Part shown: piece after piece, positions 53,058 through 64,000 of the stretch
Numbering within the stretch: the first letter of the stretch is position 1
Layout of the letters: each line of letters starts with the position of its first letter
DNA from: Picochlorum sp. 'celeri'
Lineage: Eukaryota; Chlorophyta; Trebouxiophyceae
NCBI GenBank assembly: GCA_010909725.1
Contig: JAACMV010000002.1
Span: forward strand, 1,302,001-1,366,000
Direction of reading: 5' to 3'
DNA length: 64,000 nucleotides
Position numbers and translations under genes: made by a program
The notes under the pieces: model-generated
The model's database searches: none
What the model was told of the DNA's origin: nothing
Seen by the model: only the letters and a program-made list of their open reading frames with translations

Positions 53058-56000
53058 TTTTATAGGGGGATTATTACACAGTCGAGAAATATGACGAATA
53101 TCTTCCAAATCATACAAGCCCCACAGGAGGAAATCCCTAAATAAAATGTTGAGAAATTTATAAAGGGATACAAAACCTCCTGACCTGTATCTTGTCCATT
53201 GGACATATTCCTCTGTAGTGTTTTGTTTGAGCGAGTGTAGCATAGTGAATGAAACAGATTTCCTCGACCGTCCATATGACTACCGCTTCAGTTTGTGAAT
53301 TCTTTACTCGTGGTACCACATAACATAGCAGAAGCAGTAGGGCCGTCATACTTCAGGCAAATCTGACTTTAGTCTCTCTTGGAATGCTAAGGCCTATGTA
53401 GGAAGTGGCAAGCGCTTCCTTGTTCACTGCACGAGTGTCACTGATCTGTTTCTAGTCAGAGTCCATACCAGGGGTTTCTGCAACACCCAGCGATTGTTAG
53501 CAGGTTGCCATTTCAGGAATGGCAAATCGTTCATGGTTGGCGATGGTGGAGGGAAGTTTGGCTTCCGTTGTTTCAGCAGTTCCCAGAAGTACTGCTCTGC
53601 TGTGTGGCTGGCCTTTCTGATGATATCCTGGGCCTGTGGTGGGTGTGCTGTGGTGGAGTGGTGGAGGAGTCTGTAGGCTGTCTTACGGCCCACATCCAAA
53701 GCATTGATGGTAATAATACTGATTTCTGTCCATATGGCATCGTCCACATTCTTTGGAGCCGTGTTGCTCCATATGTTGTGAAGGAGGAGCTGGAAATGGC
53801 TGTTTGTTCCAGCCAGCATGCTTTCTGGTTTGAGGAGGCTGTAGACATGTTTGGCAATCGGGCATTCTCGGGCATAATGGTCCATTGATGCCTTCGAATG
53901 TCCACATGCACAGTCCTTGCGCCTCTCCGCTGGGAGATGACTCACGAGGAGCCCTCCTGAGTTTATATGCCATATGATCTCCTTCCACGGGTTGGGCACC
54001 CGTGCTCTCCACCATTTCCTAATGTTTCCCAGCATCTTTCCGAATCTGGGCCGTATCTCGCTCACAGTGTGTATCCAAGCAATCTGATTGTTGGTCGCTA
54101 GCTGCCATTTGACCGGGTCTGGCGAGTTGATGGTGATCAGGCGAGTGCCATCTTTCACCGTATACTTGTGGAGTGGCAACTGGTTTCCTTTGTAGCGATG
54201 CCAGCAGTAGTTCCACTGTCTTTCTTCTGTTGGATTCCTGAATACTGAGTTGATCAGCAAGTGCAAGGAGATCTCGTTGTCCTCACTGTATTCCATGAGC
54301 GCCGGGTGTACACCCGGCAAATCACACGGCTGGGTGAGGAGCCTGAGAGCCATGACCTTTGTTGGCCTGTTGGTTCTTCTGTGGTGTGCTGTGGCATTCC
54401 ATACCAGCGTAGACCAGACGGTGGTGGTACCTAACACGAGAAGCTTGATGAGCCACTTATATTGGCGGGCCTTGATATGTTCCTGGAAGGGGAGCATGCC
54501 CAGACCGCCAAGATCGGCTCTCGACTGTATTGCTTCGTTTTTCCAGCATGGTGCATCTGGTGGTAAAAGCTTCCTCGCCATCTTATAAATGCCATCGACG
54601 ATAGATGGCGGTGTATAGATAAATTCTGCAGCATATAGTACTTTAGAGGTGATAAATTTGTTGAAGAGATCAAATTTTGCAAAGATGGACAGTCCTGTCA
54701 TACGCTTGATTTTATCCGTGAGCTGTTGGAGTTGGGACATTTTGTTTTGCCATTGGTATGTCGGAGCTTCAATTCCATGGTGTAGCGTCACACCGAGGAT
54801 TTTTGCTTCTGTTGTGACCTTGAAGTCATCGATCTGTTGCATGTGATGCAGGGTCTTGAGTGCGCCTATGGGCAAGAGTTTGGTCTTCTCCTTGTTCAAG
54901 TGTTGTCCTGTTGCCTCAGCGAACAGCGCCATAATCTGTTTAAAGCGCGGGACCTGGTCCTCTTCGAGAATGAGTTTGCTGTCGTCAGCAAACTGAAAAA
55001 GGCATAGCTTCAAGGCTGTACCCGACTGTGTTGGGTCTGTCTGGAGTGGACATGGTATTGTGATGCCCAATTCTGAATGCTGCACCAGGCGAGCGAGCAT
55101 AAATCCAACTAACAGGAAAAGTAACGGAGACGCTGGGCATCCCTGTCTGAGTCCTGCATGAAATTGTCTGTAGTCTGAAAGCAATGGTTTGCATATACCT
55201 TACTGGTTGTCTCCCGGAGCATGAGTTGAATCCATCTCACTAAGTAGTCTGGCATTTGGAGTGTATGACATATCTGAAACAGAAAGCTTCTATCAATCGT
55301 GTCATAGGCTTTGCGAAAGTCGCATAGGGCGATCAATGCTTCTCTGTTGTCTCTGTGTAGGAGGTGGGGGATGGTCTGTACTGCCCATATATTTTCTGCT
55401 GACTGTCGTCCAGGCAAGGAAGGCTGCCTGCGTTGCTGGGATCAAGTTCTGGAGACTCAAGGTCATTCGCTCCTTGAGGATGAATCCAAAGATTCTGTAG
55501 TCCACATTGAGCAGGGTGATGGGTCGATAATTGGTTGGATCCGTCAGGGTTCCTCCTTTTTCAATGGCTCTGATCGTGCCATGATGGAATTTTGCTGGCA
55601 TTTCGTTCCTTGCAAGAATGGCTGAGAATAGTGTGGCCAAGATCGGGCACATCCATTTGCTGAATTTTCTGTAGTGGATAATCTGTAATCCGTCATCTCC
55701 AGGACAGGAGTTGCGGATTTTCCTGAGTGCCTTGGCGACTTCCTGCGGGCTGATTATCTCTGAAGGGTCACAAAGGGTCGGGAATACAGTGCGATCTTCC
55801 TCCGTGATCAAATCGATCAGTTCCTGTTGGGCTTCCTGTTTTGTTGCTGGAGGCTTTGATACCTCTGCAATCGTGTTGATCAGGCAATTTGCAATACCTT
55901 TGGGGCTGGTGTACGTATACTGTGACTTTGGGTCAGTCAAGCTTCCAATGCAATTGCTCCCCTTGGGTCTCATCAGCAGCTGATAAGACAGTTGATCCAT

Positions 56001-56345
56001 TGCGTCATTTGGAATACACGTGTGCGAGTCCGATCGATTTGCCTGTTGTCCTTGCTGGAGCTGTCGTTTGCAATCTTTGATATGTCGGTCAATGCCCTGT
56101 TCCTCGGCTTGATGTAAAGCCAGCTTCAGTGCTTCAATTGCTTGGTTCGAGGCATGATGCCATATTTTCCCCAGTTGGCGTTTAATATGTGGATACTGTT
56201 CGAGTATCATCCGATGTCTGTCGGTTTCCGGCATAGACCCTTGGGTTTCCTCCGAGAGCCAGATACCATCCTGGAACGAGGAGAGGAAATTCTCAAAAGA
56301 CTTCTTTGCTTCATCCATTGTGGGAGGGTGGCATAATATTGTTTA
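53058..56345 (-). mobile_element. LINE-1: non-LTR retrotransposon, 5'-truncated and frameshifted
   Basis: Minus strand. It holds the ORF2 RT and C-terminal zinc-knuckle regions, then the 3' tail ending in TATA plus A's at 53,058. The endonuclease domain is missing, so the copy is 5'-truncated near 56,345. Its tail is the source type for the copies at 167-6105 and 38,127-38,586. Confidence 0.85.
53424..56318 (-). pseudogene. LINE-1 ORF2 (reverse transcriptase), frameshifted
   Basis: Three frames must be combined: 56,318-~55,420 (RT blocks including DPTNYRPITLLNVDYRIF), ~55,417-55,190 (ALCDFRKAYDTIDRSFLF, the first catalytic Asp region) and 55,184-53,424 (LRQGCPASPLLFLL, then the catalytic QFADDSKLILEED). 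A C-terminal CCHC-like knuckle is CACGHSKASMDHYAREC, and the protein ends VWTLTRNRSVTLVQ. Frame changes near 55,415 and 55,187 kill this copy. RT of this type copies its own RNA at a nicked target. Confidence 0.88.
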
Positions 56346-56412
56346 ATTGTAAGGGCTATATAAAGGCAATCAATCGCCCGAGTCGCACTGGTGGCAACGC
56401 TTCACGGGACTC

Positions 56413-56868
56413 ATGGGCGACCAGGACTCTCCACCACTGTGGACTCAGGAGCAGGGCAGAGTGCTTCAAGGTCTAGACATCATACCCTTTGATCCACAGA
56501 AATGTGAAAAGGACTTTTGGGACCTGCGCCGCGGGACTGATGCCTTCGACCAGGCTCTGGGAGCACGGGTTGAGGCAGGGAAGATGTATGAGATATCTGG
56601 GGAACGATATTACACGTCCTTGAGGAGACAGGGACGACTGCGTCTTCCAATTCAGACGTTTGACGATGCCAATATCATCTACTTGAAAAGAATATGCTAT
56701 GCGTTTGGCGGCGAAGACATACCGCGCGACGAAGACCTGCGCGAATATCTGGTCTTCAATAACGGGTTCTGGCCGCTGCGTACCAGGCCATATATTGTCG
56801 CGTGCCCATCTGCTTTATCGCTGCCTTCCAGTGTGATTTCTTTTCCTTGTATATTGAAATATATATGA
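56413..56868 (+). CDS. Unknown ORF at the start of MULE-2 region
   Basis: 151 codons starting MGDQDSPPLWTQEQG, with a globular-looking composition and no known motif. In the next 160 bp another open frame continues (KDLMQFHLLVMKQDMPSLLF) after a possible intron around 56,830-56,870. It may be the first exon of the gene that goes on at 57,001. Confidence 0.4.
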   Translation: MGDQDSPPLWTQEQGRVLQGLDIIPFDPQKCEKDFWDLRRGTDAFDQALGARVEAGKMYEISGERYYTSLRRQGRLRLPIQTFDDANIIYLKRICYAFGGEDIPRDEDLREYLVFNNGFWPLRTRPYIVACPSALSLPSSVISFPCILKYI

Positions 56869-56875
56869 GGTTGAT

Positions 56876-57907
56876 GAGCCCGCAACCATGCCGAAGTCAG
56901 TGCCCAAGTATGCCAAGGACTTGATGCAATTCCACCTGTTAGTGATGAAGCAAGATATGCCGAGCTTGTTGTTTGACGATGACGTTGCAGACCTTGTTGG
57001 ATGTGTATTTTCGTCCTCAAAGACCCTGACATGAATACACTTGATCGAGGCGTACCTGTCTGCGAGTTCTTCCTTGTTTCTTTGAGCAAAGAAGAAGAGC
57101 AGGTTTTGACTCACACTGGCATCCAAGTTCTTTCAGACCATTATATGCAGCATACGATTCCGAGGGATCGATGCAGTATTGAAAAAGAATATTTAAATCC
57201 TCAAAATTTGAGTGAGTATCCCTGGCAGAGAAGACCTACGCGTGAGGGTCGTCCTTCGTATGAATGTGGGCAAAGTGTCATTAGGAGGAAAGATGGTGTT
57301 TGGGGTATGATTCTACAAGAACGGGAACATATCGACGCAGAGACGGGAGATCTCCACCGAGAATTCGGGATATCATGCGACAAAGACATTTTGAAAGAAG
57401 GAAAACTGAAGCCTGGGCACAGATTGAAATATTACCCCACATCCGAAATAATGGGAGTGTTTGCATGCCCGCCAGTGCGTTTTCCTATTCATCCAACAAA
57501 AATTGGGCAGCGAGTGGTGGTGTACGGTGCTGGTAATTCCAACAAACTATCCATTCCAGGACGGGTCTTGTGGTTGCCGTGAATGCTGTCATCGAGGATG
57601 GTCCGAGAACCTCCTTTTGATGTGCACCGTGGCTGTGCAAGAAGAATATCCCAGCATGGAGACAACACAGATTGACGTGAAATTAAAGTATACCAGATTT
57701 CTGTTGCTCGACAACGAACAGTATGTATCTCATCAACCTTCAGATTATGATAATGCGAACATTCCGCGCAGGATCATTTACAAATTCGAAAATCTGACCT
57801 TCTGCGAGATCAAAAAGCTGTTTGAGACAGCGGAGAAGAGCAGACTGGTTCACAAATGTAGCAAAGGTACGATCTCACGAACAACTTCAATTCGATGCCC
57901 TTGCTGA
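56876..57907 (+). pseudogene. MULE-2 upstream coding remnants
   Basis: Open pieces in successive frames: 56,876-57,032, 57,001-57,582 and ~57,590-57,907. The middle piece ends with a KOW-like stretch (KIGQRVVVYGAGNSNK) similar in flavour to the part before the protease domain in MULE-1 (TVGERVVVMGATDQAY). No C48 catalytic residues are present, so the protease itself is lost or never existed here. Confidence 0.4.
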
Positions 57908-57939
57908 TCCATCATCACCACTTTCTTCATCCAGGTAAC

Positions 57940-59510
57940 GAGAGTTTTGGTGCCAGGTGACGATACCCTTGACATCTTGGAGCAGAAGAGGAAGGAAGCG
58001 GGGCATCAGGACTATGTGGCATGGTTGGCTTCTTGTGTCCATTCCGACCCGTTCTTTGGCAAGAACTGCGAGCGTCGAGCCAATGAACGCTCCGAAACAT
58101 ATGTGGCATTGCAAAAGCCGACGGAGACCATTGCTGTACTGACTTGCTCAAGGGGACAGCAGAAAGCAGTGCCGGCAACAAGCAAGCAAGGAAAGAAAGT
58201 CAACTGTGAATACAGAACCCCGCCTCACAAAGTTTCGATACGAGGATGCCATCTACGCTGAGGCACTTCAGACCCCACACAAATCACGAACCGGGTTCTG
58301 GAGATTACCACGAGCCTGAGACACCTCGACTGAAGAGGGCATTGGATGACCTGTACGACCTTGGATTCAAACCTGCAAAGGCTGTCAACGTTATCAAGTA
58401 TCAGACAGGTGCCCACCCGGCATGATCTCACGGTTGAGGAACGACATCTCTTGAATAAGGACGATGGCAATTAGAGTCAAAAAGCATACAATGGTGTTCG
58501 CTGATGCTGTGCATTGCCTGAATCGAAAAGGTGATGTGACATTGGCTCTCCTGGTGCGAGATCCATATGGCATGGGCTTCCCAGTGGCCTACTGCATATG
58601 CTCGGGGGGCGAGGATTCCACCAAATGGAAAAAATTCATCAGAGCCGTTGTAGATGCATGTGATGTAGAGATCGATGACATCACCTTCATGATTGACAAA
58701 TCCACATGCTGCATCTCTGCTTGGACCAGCTCAACTGCTTCTGGGTCCTGTGTGCTTTCCATTTCATGCAGAGCATCGGGCGCAAAATGAAAAGCCACGG
58801 CAGTGGCGTGTCTGGACGCAGTGATCGCGACAAATCCAACCGAAACACAATCTTCAGATATGTCAACAAGCTCAGGCTCGTCAAGGACGAGGGTGCCTTT
58901 GATTCTGTGGCGTATGAATTCATGACCTTCCTGGAGAATGAAAACCTGGCCGAGATGAAGGAATATTTCATCAAAAATTGGATGACAATCAGCGATCGGT
59001 GGTCTCAATATGGAAGGAAACACATTGCCTTCTTGAAATCAAACACCAACAATCTGATTGAGCGGCTCTTCAGGGACTGTCCAAGAAGAGTTCCTTGACA
59101 GGGAGAGACTGGGTCGCAGAGACAGCCTCATCCTAAAATTCCTCGACGAAGTAACACCACGATACCTTGATCGACTGCAGAAGCGATTACAAGGGGCCGA
59201 AAAGGCCAATGCGCGAGTCAACCAAAACAAGCATTTGACAGGTGTCGACACGCGTGGCAGAACCATGCAGCCCTATTGTGCCACTGGCCAAGGGTCCCTC
59301 AGCGACTCGTGCCTCATCAAATTCAATGTGGATAATCAGATGTTCTACTGCTGTACCGGAGACCTCAGCTGCACTTGTGATGACAACGACGACGACATTT
59401 GTATGCATGTCGAAGCTGCCATGAAAAAGTACCCCATCACCTACGAGATGGTGAGAAAGGTGGCGTCTGTCGTGAAAAGCCGCCAACACGAGTATGTCCA
59501 GAAGATATAG
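57940..59510 (+). pseudogene. MULE-2 transposase, multiply frameshifted
   Basis: Homologous in order to the MULE-1 transposase. It has the Cys-rich N-terminal part (VLTCSRGQQKAV .. VNCEYR, ~58,135-58,225), the DDE start VFADAVHCLNRKGDVTLAL (58,494), the second acid in ITFMIDKS (58,683), the TNNLIERLF block at 59,043 and a SWIM zinc motif CTCDDNDDDICMH ending in the stop at 59,510. Frames switch near 58,430, 58,710 and 59,075. The second SWIM motif of MULE-1 is absent. LINE-2 begins right after the stop. Confidence 0.75.
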
Positions 59511-59514
59511 GCTA

Positions 59515-62500
59515 CAAGCAATGCTGCATTCTGTGGTATAATAATGGTTTCTACCTGGTGTGGCATTTGAGTGGCCACAAACACATGCTTTTTCTTTCTG
59601 CGTCTTCTGAGCATTCACCTGAGTATCCATGAGGATCTCCCAGAAAGGGAGTTTATAGATAGATGGGAGCTGAAGCTGTTGCAAAGGCTTGAAGATTCTG
59701 TGGAGTGGTCTAGGCACACTCGCTATGATCTCAAGCCAGCTCCGGAGGCGTCTGCGTCGGTGCTGTCTATCTACTCGTGTGAACAATCTAGTGCCTTGCT
59801 TCACGCTATATGTATCTAATGTCATAGTGCATTTAGGGTGTATCTGCCATCCTAGTTCGCCTTGAAGGCCATTCATGACATATGTTCCTGTCTCCTGATT
59901 CTGGAGAATGGCCCTCTGAAGATCTGCGAGATGGTATGCATATATGCTAGATGTAAATAATAGGGTAGGTGGCTCGTACCGTAAATAAGCAGGCTCGTGA
60001 TGGTAAACTATGGGCTGTAGCTCAAAATTGGGAACAGCCGGGATGCCTCTCTGTAGAAGGTGGATGGGCAAACAGGCAGGTATGCCTGTATGCTGACCAT
60101 CCTGCATCCTCAAAAAGATATTCCACGCTAATTGAACCCATGCTTTCTCGGCGCCAGCTGTAAATAAAAGAATATACCACTTCAAATCACGCGCAGATAG
60201 GTGGGCCTGAAGGGGTAAACAGCCAAGGCCTCCTTCTTTTGGATTGGCTGCAAAAGCTGTGCTTCTCCCAAAAGTTGCTCTGGAGGAGTTGGGCGTATGG
60301 CTGTCCAGATTGTCTTTACTTGTGCTTGAGTGGGCTTCACAACTTCTGCATAGTATAAATCTTTAGGAAGCAGGTATGTCGAGACAATTCTAAATTGCTA
60401 AATGGTGATAAATGTCTTGCGTTGACTTTTCGAATGGCTGTTTTCAGTTTGGCGACTCGAGTGTCCCAGTCTATGGCAAAGGCGCCTGTATGTGCCTGGA
60501 CCTGGAAACCTAGGATTGTTGCTTCACTCACCACCTGGAGCCCTGCGATCGTCCGGGGGTGCTCTGCCGGCTGTCCAATGGGGAGGAGCAATGTTTTGGT
60601 CATATTCAGGACCTGTCCAGTGCCTCGTCCAAATCGATGCATGATGTTGATGAATCGCGAAACATCCGCGTAACTACTTAATGGTACCGTGTTGTCATCT
60701 GCATATTGTAATGTAGGAATATAGAGCTCGTGAGGGCAGTGCTGTAGTCCTCCGCGAAGATAGTGTTGCATCTTGTGTGTCATAGGCAGTCTGATGCCAA
60801 TTCTGTGTTTTTCTAGCCATCTGGCGAGGATATGGCCGATCAAAAGGTACAAATATGGAGAAACAGGATCGCCCTGGCGTACGCCGGCTTCAAATTTTCT
60901 GCGTTTGGAAAATGCTCCATTATAGTAGACCTGACTATACGTATTCTCCAGCAAGACTGCGATCCAGTGTTGGAGTGAGGGAGGCATCTGCAAGCATTGG
61001 CAAATTTTCATGAGAAATCGTCGATCAACCTTATCATATGCTTTGGAAAAGTCGCAAACCGCTAGGAAGGCTGATTTCTGCTCTAGTTGCAAGTGCTGTG
61101 GAATGAGTTGGAGAGGCCACACTTTGTCCATAGGGCTCCGCCCTGGCAGAAAGGCTGTCTGTGTGGGGCTGATCAACCGCTGCAGCGGTCCTTTCAATTT
61201 CGCAAGAAGTATCTGAGTAAAAATTCGATAATCTGTGTTGAGGAGGGTGATGGGTCTGTAATTGATGGCCTGATACCTGGGTCCTTTTTTGTAAATAGGG
61301 ATAATGAGACCCTCCAGAAAGGACTGAGGCATGTCATGCAAGAGACCAGTGAAGACTTTGGCCAATATCGAGGCCAAAGAATCCTTCAGGAGCCGATACG
61401 TGACAATCTTAATGCCATCTAGGCCTGCTGCCGTGGGCTTCATTCGTTTGATGGCATTCCTGACATCTTGTTCTGTGATCATGTCGGGGAAAGCCTGTGC
61501 TGGAAAAACTGTTCGATCTGTTGGCGTGAGGGAGTGTAGGATTTCCTCCTGAATCTCTTCTGATAATATGTCCTGTTGTGAAATGTCTGCATAGTGATCA
61601 ATGAGGATATTTGCACAGGCCGTCGAGTCCCCTTGTAACTGCTGTTGGCTATCTTGAAGTCTGTAATCGGTGGTGGAATATCTGTATGGGGTCAACGGCA
61701 TGGCATGACTTTCTGTGTCTGCATCCCATTGTTGTTCAGCATTCGGCTGGTGATCGACATGAGCGTAGCGATGTTGGAGCTGATGACTGGTGAATGAAAG
61801 CGCTCATGGCTGCTTCTTGCTCTCGAAGTTGTCTGACAGCCTCCAGTTCTTTACCTCGAAATTTCCGTTGTGCCCTGTACGACAGGCGTGCAATGGTGCC
61901 TTTGATGTCAAGCCATGTCTTATAAGTGATCGTATCTTGTCTGGCAAGGGTACTAAAGCGCTGAGAAAATTCATCACGGAAATTTTGCAAGATGCTGGCA
62001 TCGTTTCTGAATTGAGTTGGGATGCGTCTTCTGTAGGCCTTCTTCGTCGGGGTGGTTATCGGAGTCTGGCGCCTGAGCGACACGATAACCGCCGCGTGAT
62101 CTGTGTGGACCACCGAAGATGCAATGGACTGCACTGTGATGGATTTCAGAAGTGGTTCCAATTGCTTTGAACCATAGAATCTGTCTAATCTGCTCTTGGT
62201 GACGCTACGTGGGTCTTGCTGTGTCACATGCTCGTGTGTGTAGGCAGCTCGGTCCCTGAGGGTATTGCTGCCCAAGTCGCATATATCTGTGCTATCAAAC
62301 GCAGTGGCCCATAATTTGGCTGTGCGTCTGTATGGATGTGCTCTGTGGAGGGTGGTGGTTGTATCACGCTGATGTGAGACAAAATTATAGTCACCGCCCC
62401 AGAGAACCTGTTGGCTGTTCTCCAGTTGTTGTTTCAGGATGCGGAGGCATGGCTGTATATCCGAATCTCGTGCTGAGCCTGTATTAGGAAAATATACCGA

Positions 62501-62690
62501 GCTAATACGCACGTCTAATCCAGGTCCTTTGAAACGGCCAGTCAGTACCCTGCTTGGGAGATCATGCATGATGGGTAATGTTAAGTGTTTCCATGATGGA
62601 GTGCTAAAGCGGTTGTTGCACAGCAGAAAAACAGAAGCGAACGTTGATGTCGATTCAAGTAAGATGATTAAATCAAACGTTTGATAAGAA
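59515..62690 (-). mobile_element. LINE-2: non-LTR retrotransposon, 5'-truncated
   Basis: Minus strand with endonuclease, RT and zinc-knuckle regions in the usual order. The open EN frame can be followed back to ~62,690 (FDLIILLES before the first Met), where it is lost, so the N-terminus of the endonuclease is missing. It is inserted immediately behind the MULE-2 stop codon. Confidence 0.8.
59560..62690 (-). pseudogene. LINE-2 ORF2 (APE endonuclease + reverse transcriptase)
   Basis: The endonuclease part is 62,690-61,736, with QVLWGGDYNFVSHQRD (the GGDFN motif) and SSVVHTDHAAVIVSLR (the SDH motif). The RT part is 61,701-60,337, with INYRPITLLNTDYRIF, LAVCDFSKAYDKVDRRFL and the catalytic TLQYADDNTVPLSS. 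The C-terminal part is in 60,185-~59,560, with a zinc knuckle CVCGHSNATPGRNHYYTTEC. Stops or frame changes near 61,720 and between 60,337 and 60,185 break it. It is a different family from LINE-1: the RTs share the motif order but differ at most positions. Confidence 0.85.
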
Positions 62691-63436
62691 ATGGATCATA
62701 AACATGTGATATATCACACGGGTCATTGGGCCTGCATTCCCAATCCACGACCAACCAACAGCCGAGGTAGCTCATGGGAGAAAATTGAAGGCTCCTCATG
62801 TTTCTTGAAGCTGTCACCCTTTCATACTGATACGTACAGTGTATATGCCAGGATAAGATGTAAGATACATCATCGCGCAGGCCCTTGCCAATCCAAATAC
62901 AGTTGGCAGACACAAATCTAAGTGCATCTTGTAGAGACCATCTGAAATCCTTCCAAACAAATTGAAAACCTCTATGACTTACTTGAACATCATAAATAAA
63001 TAAATAAATAAATAAATAAATGACTTGTATCTATTATAGCAAGGTCTTGAACCACGGCGACGAAGTGACCTTGGTACATAGATCAGAGGTGTTTGCATGA
63101 TGCATTCTCAACGTTCCTGTGAATTTACACATCGATTTTACCAAGCAGAGCGAATGAGAATCAACGTGAGGGGTGAATATCGATAGGCCAACGACGGTTG
63201 TCCACCAATCACTCCTCTTTAATAGAAGGCTTCCTAACCGAATTTGAGTGCTCTGCCAGAACACGAACTCGAAGGAGAATACAGTTGCAAAATAATGTAA
63301 TTCTAGGCTGATCCTTATCATGAAAAGTTTCATGTTACAAGACCTTGGATGACCATGATGCAAAGTTCCAGCAATATGATGAACCCTCTAGTCTCCTGAA
63401 TAACATACCATGCATCTGCAACCAACGTTGGTTTTA
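62691..63436. other. Spacer with (ATAA)n microsatellite
   Basis: No gene. 62,992-63,021 is about seven ATAA units, a common 3'-tail form of LINEs, so another retroposon end could be near. A splice-acceptor-like GTTTTAG ends at 63,436. Confidence 0.4.
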
Positions 63437-64000
63437 GCCAATCTCCCAAAGAAAATCCAGCTGTCGATTTAGTCCATCGCAGACATCACTGGACCGGCCA
63501 GAAAGATCGGTTTCGGCCATCTTCGACTTATCCTGCAAATACGAGGCTACACTCCCGTTCCCCTCTATCAGGCCCGTAAATAAAACCTGGTCGCCATCCG
63601 GCACAGGTGAGGATACCATCACGCACCCTGTGGATATCATCTTCCCACGAACACCTATCGTGCGAAGTTTCGTCCTCCAAGGTGTGCCGGTACATGCCAA
63701 CCCCAGCCAGCTCATCCAAATGCTTCGAGAGCATTTCAAGTTGAATGTGCACTCTGCAGTCCCCAAAGGGCGGACTCTGGAGGGATCCTCATATGTGAAT
63801 CGGAACACAGCCTTGTGCCAATTCGATGAATGGATCATTGAAGTGGAGACGCCAAAACCTATGGCGAAACAAATCCTTGCAAAGAGAGAACAGACGGGCA
63901 TGAGGGATCTCACTCTCTTCCCATATAACCCAGAAGAAACCATGATGCGCAGCGAGCCAGTACAGATGCAGTACATCTTTAAACCACCATCCTACCAAAC
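63437..64000 (+). CDS. Open exon running off the window, unknown protein
   Basis: From an acceptor-like TAG at 63,434-63,436 the plus strand stays open for about 188 codons to the window end, with no early Met. It contains PRTPIVRSFVLQGVPVHA followed by NPSQLIQMLREHFKLNVHSA, which looks like an alpha/beta RNA-binding fold of the kind found in LINE ORF1 proteins, and later TPKPMAKQILAKREQTG. The overlapping minus-strand frames (63,434-63,976) are its shadow. It may be an ORF1-like exon or a host exon. Confidence 0.45.

Noticed and set aside
63434..63976. 180-residue minus-strand ORF at the right edge
   Set aside because: Overlaps the plus-strand open exon, whose protein text is more plausible; it has no recognisable motif.
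1..64000. Bacterial, viral or organellar origin of the window
   Set aside because: Spliceosomal introns in several genes, eukaryotic transposon classes and Golgi-type anchors argue for nuclear DNA; the SF3 helicase alone is not enough for a viral call.

Overview
This window reads as eukaryotic nuclear DNA. GT-AG introns of about 64-92 bp can be placed inside otherwise open frames, and every large open frame belongs to a eukaryotic transposon class or to a cell-surface carbohydrate enzyme. The mix of intron-poor genes, membrane-anchored sulfotransferases, a PC-esterase/TBL-type acyltransferase and large glycosyltransferases among nested transposons best fits a red macroalga (florideophyte-like). 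That assignment is an inference and another alga is possible. I saw no rRNA, tRNA, CRISPR array or bacterial-style operon.

Layout: 1-432 holds a LINE 3' tail. 433-6035 is an essentially complete Mutator-like element (MULE) inserted into that tail, with ~158-bp terminal inverted repeats, a 9-bp target duplication, a Ulp1-type cysteine protease gene and a transposase gene with three resolved introns. 6344-6993 is a MITE with 41-bp inverted repeats. About 7.0-12.0 kb is a KDZ/Zisupton-like element with a transposase and a convergent coiled-coil partner gene. 12,189-17,608 is tyrosine-recombinase element Y1. 17.9-18.9 kb is a sulfotransferase gene. 19.1-20.5 kb is a mosaic of retroposon, MITE and repeat pieces. 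21.1-25.9 kb is a CACTA-like transposase with a divergent coiled-coil gene. 27.1-27.3 kb is a partial inverted MITE copy and 27.75-28.98 kb a PC-esterase/TBL gene. 29.06-31.06 kb is fragment Y3, which joins a D5-like SF3 helicase to Y-element sequence. A retroposon tail and a dense palindrome cluster follow at 31.06-31.54 kb, then a multi-exon two-domain glycosyltransferase gene at 32.2-34.9 kb. 35.18-38.13 kb is a decayed, inverted second KDZ copy, truncated by a LINE tail. 38,589-41,765 is a complete pogo-like element with a retroposon nested inside it. 43.3-45.5 kb is a dead hAT transposase, and 45.9-46.9 kb a 5'-truncated GT2-TPR gene. 46,902-52,290 is the second YR element, Y2. 52.5-53.0 kb is a sulfotransferase-like fragment. 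53.06-56.35 kb is LINE-1 and 56.4-59.5 kb a broken second MULE, interrupted by LINE-2 (59.5-62.7 kb). An open exon runs off the right edge from 63,437.

The most unusual content is the Y family. Two near-identical elements carry an intact tyrosine recombinase, a three-exon gene of unknown function and ~2 kb of three kinds of short iterated repeat. They end in an AT-rich perfect palindrome. A third relative carries an SF3 helicase domain beside the same palindrome. The probable host genes here are mostly glycan-modifying enzymes and sit as small islands between transposons, several of them broken at transposon borders.
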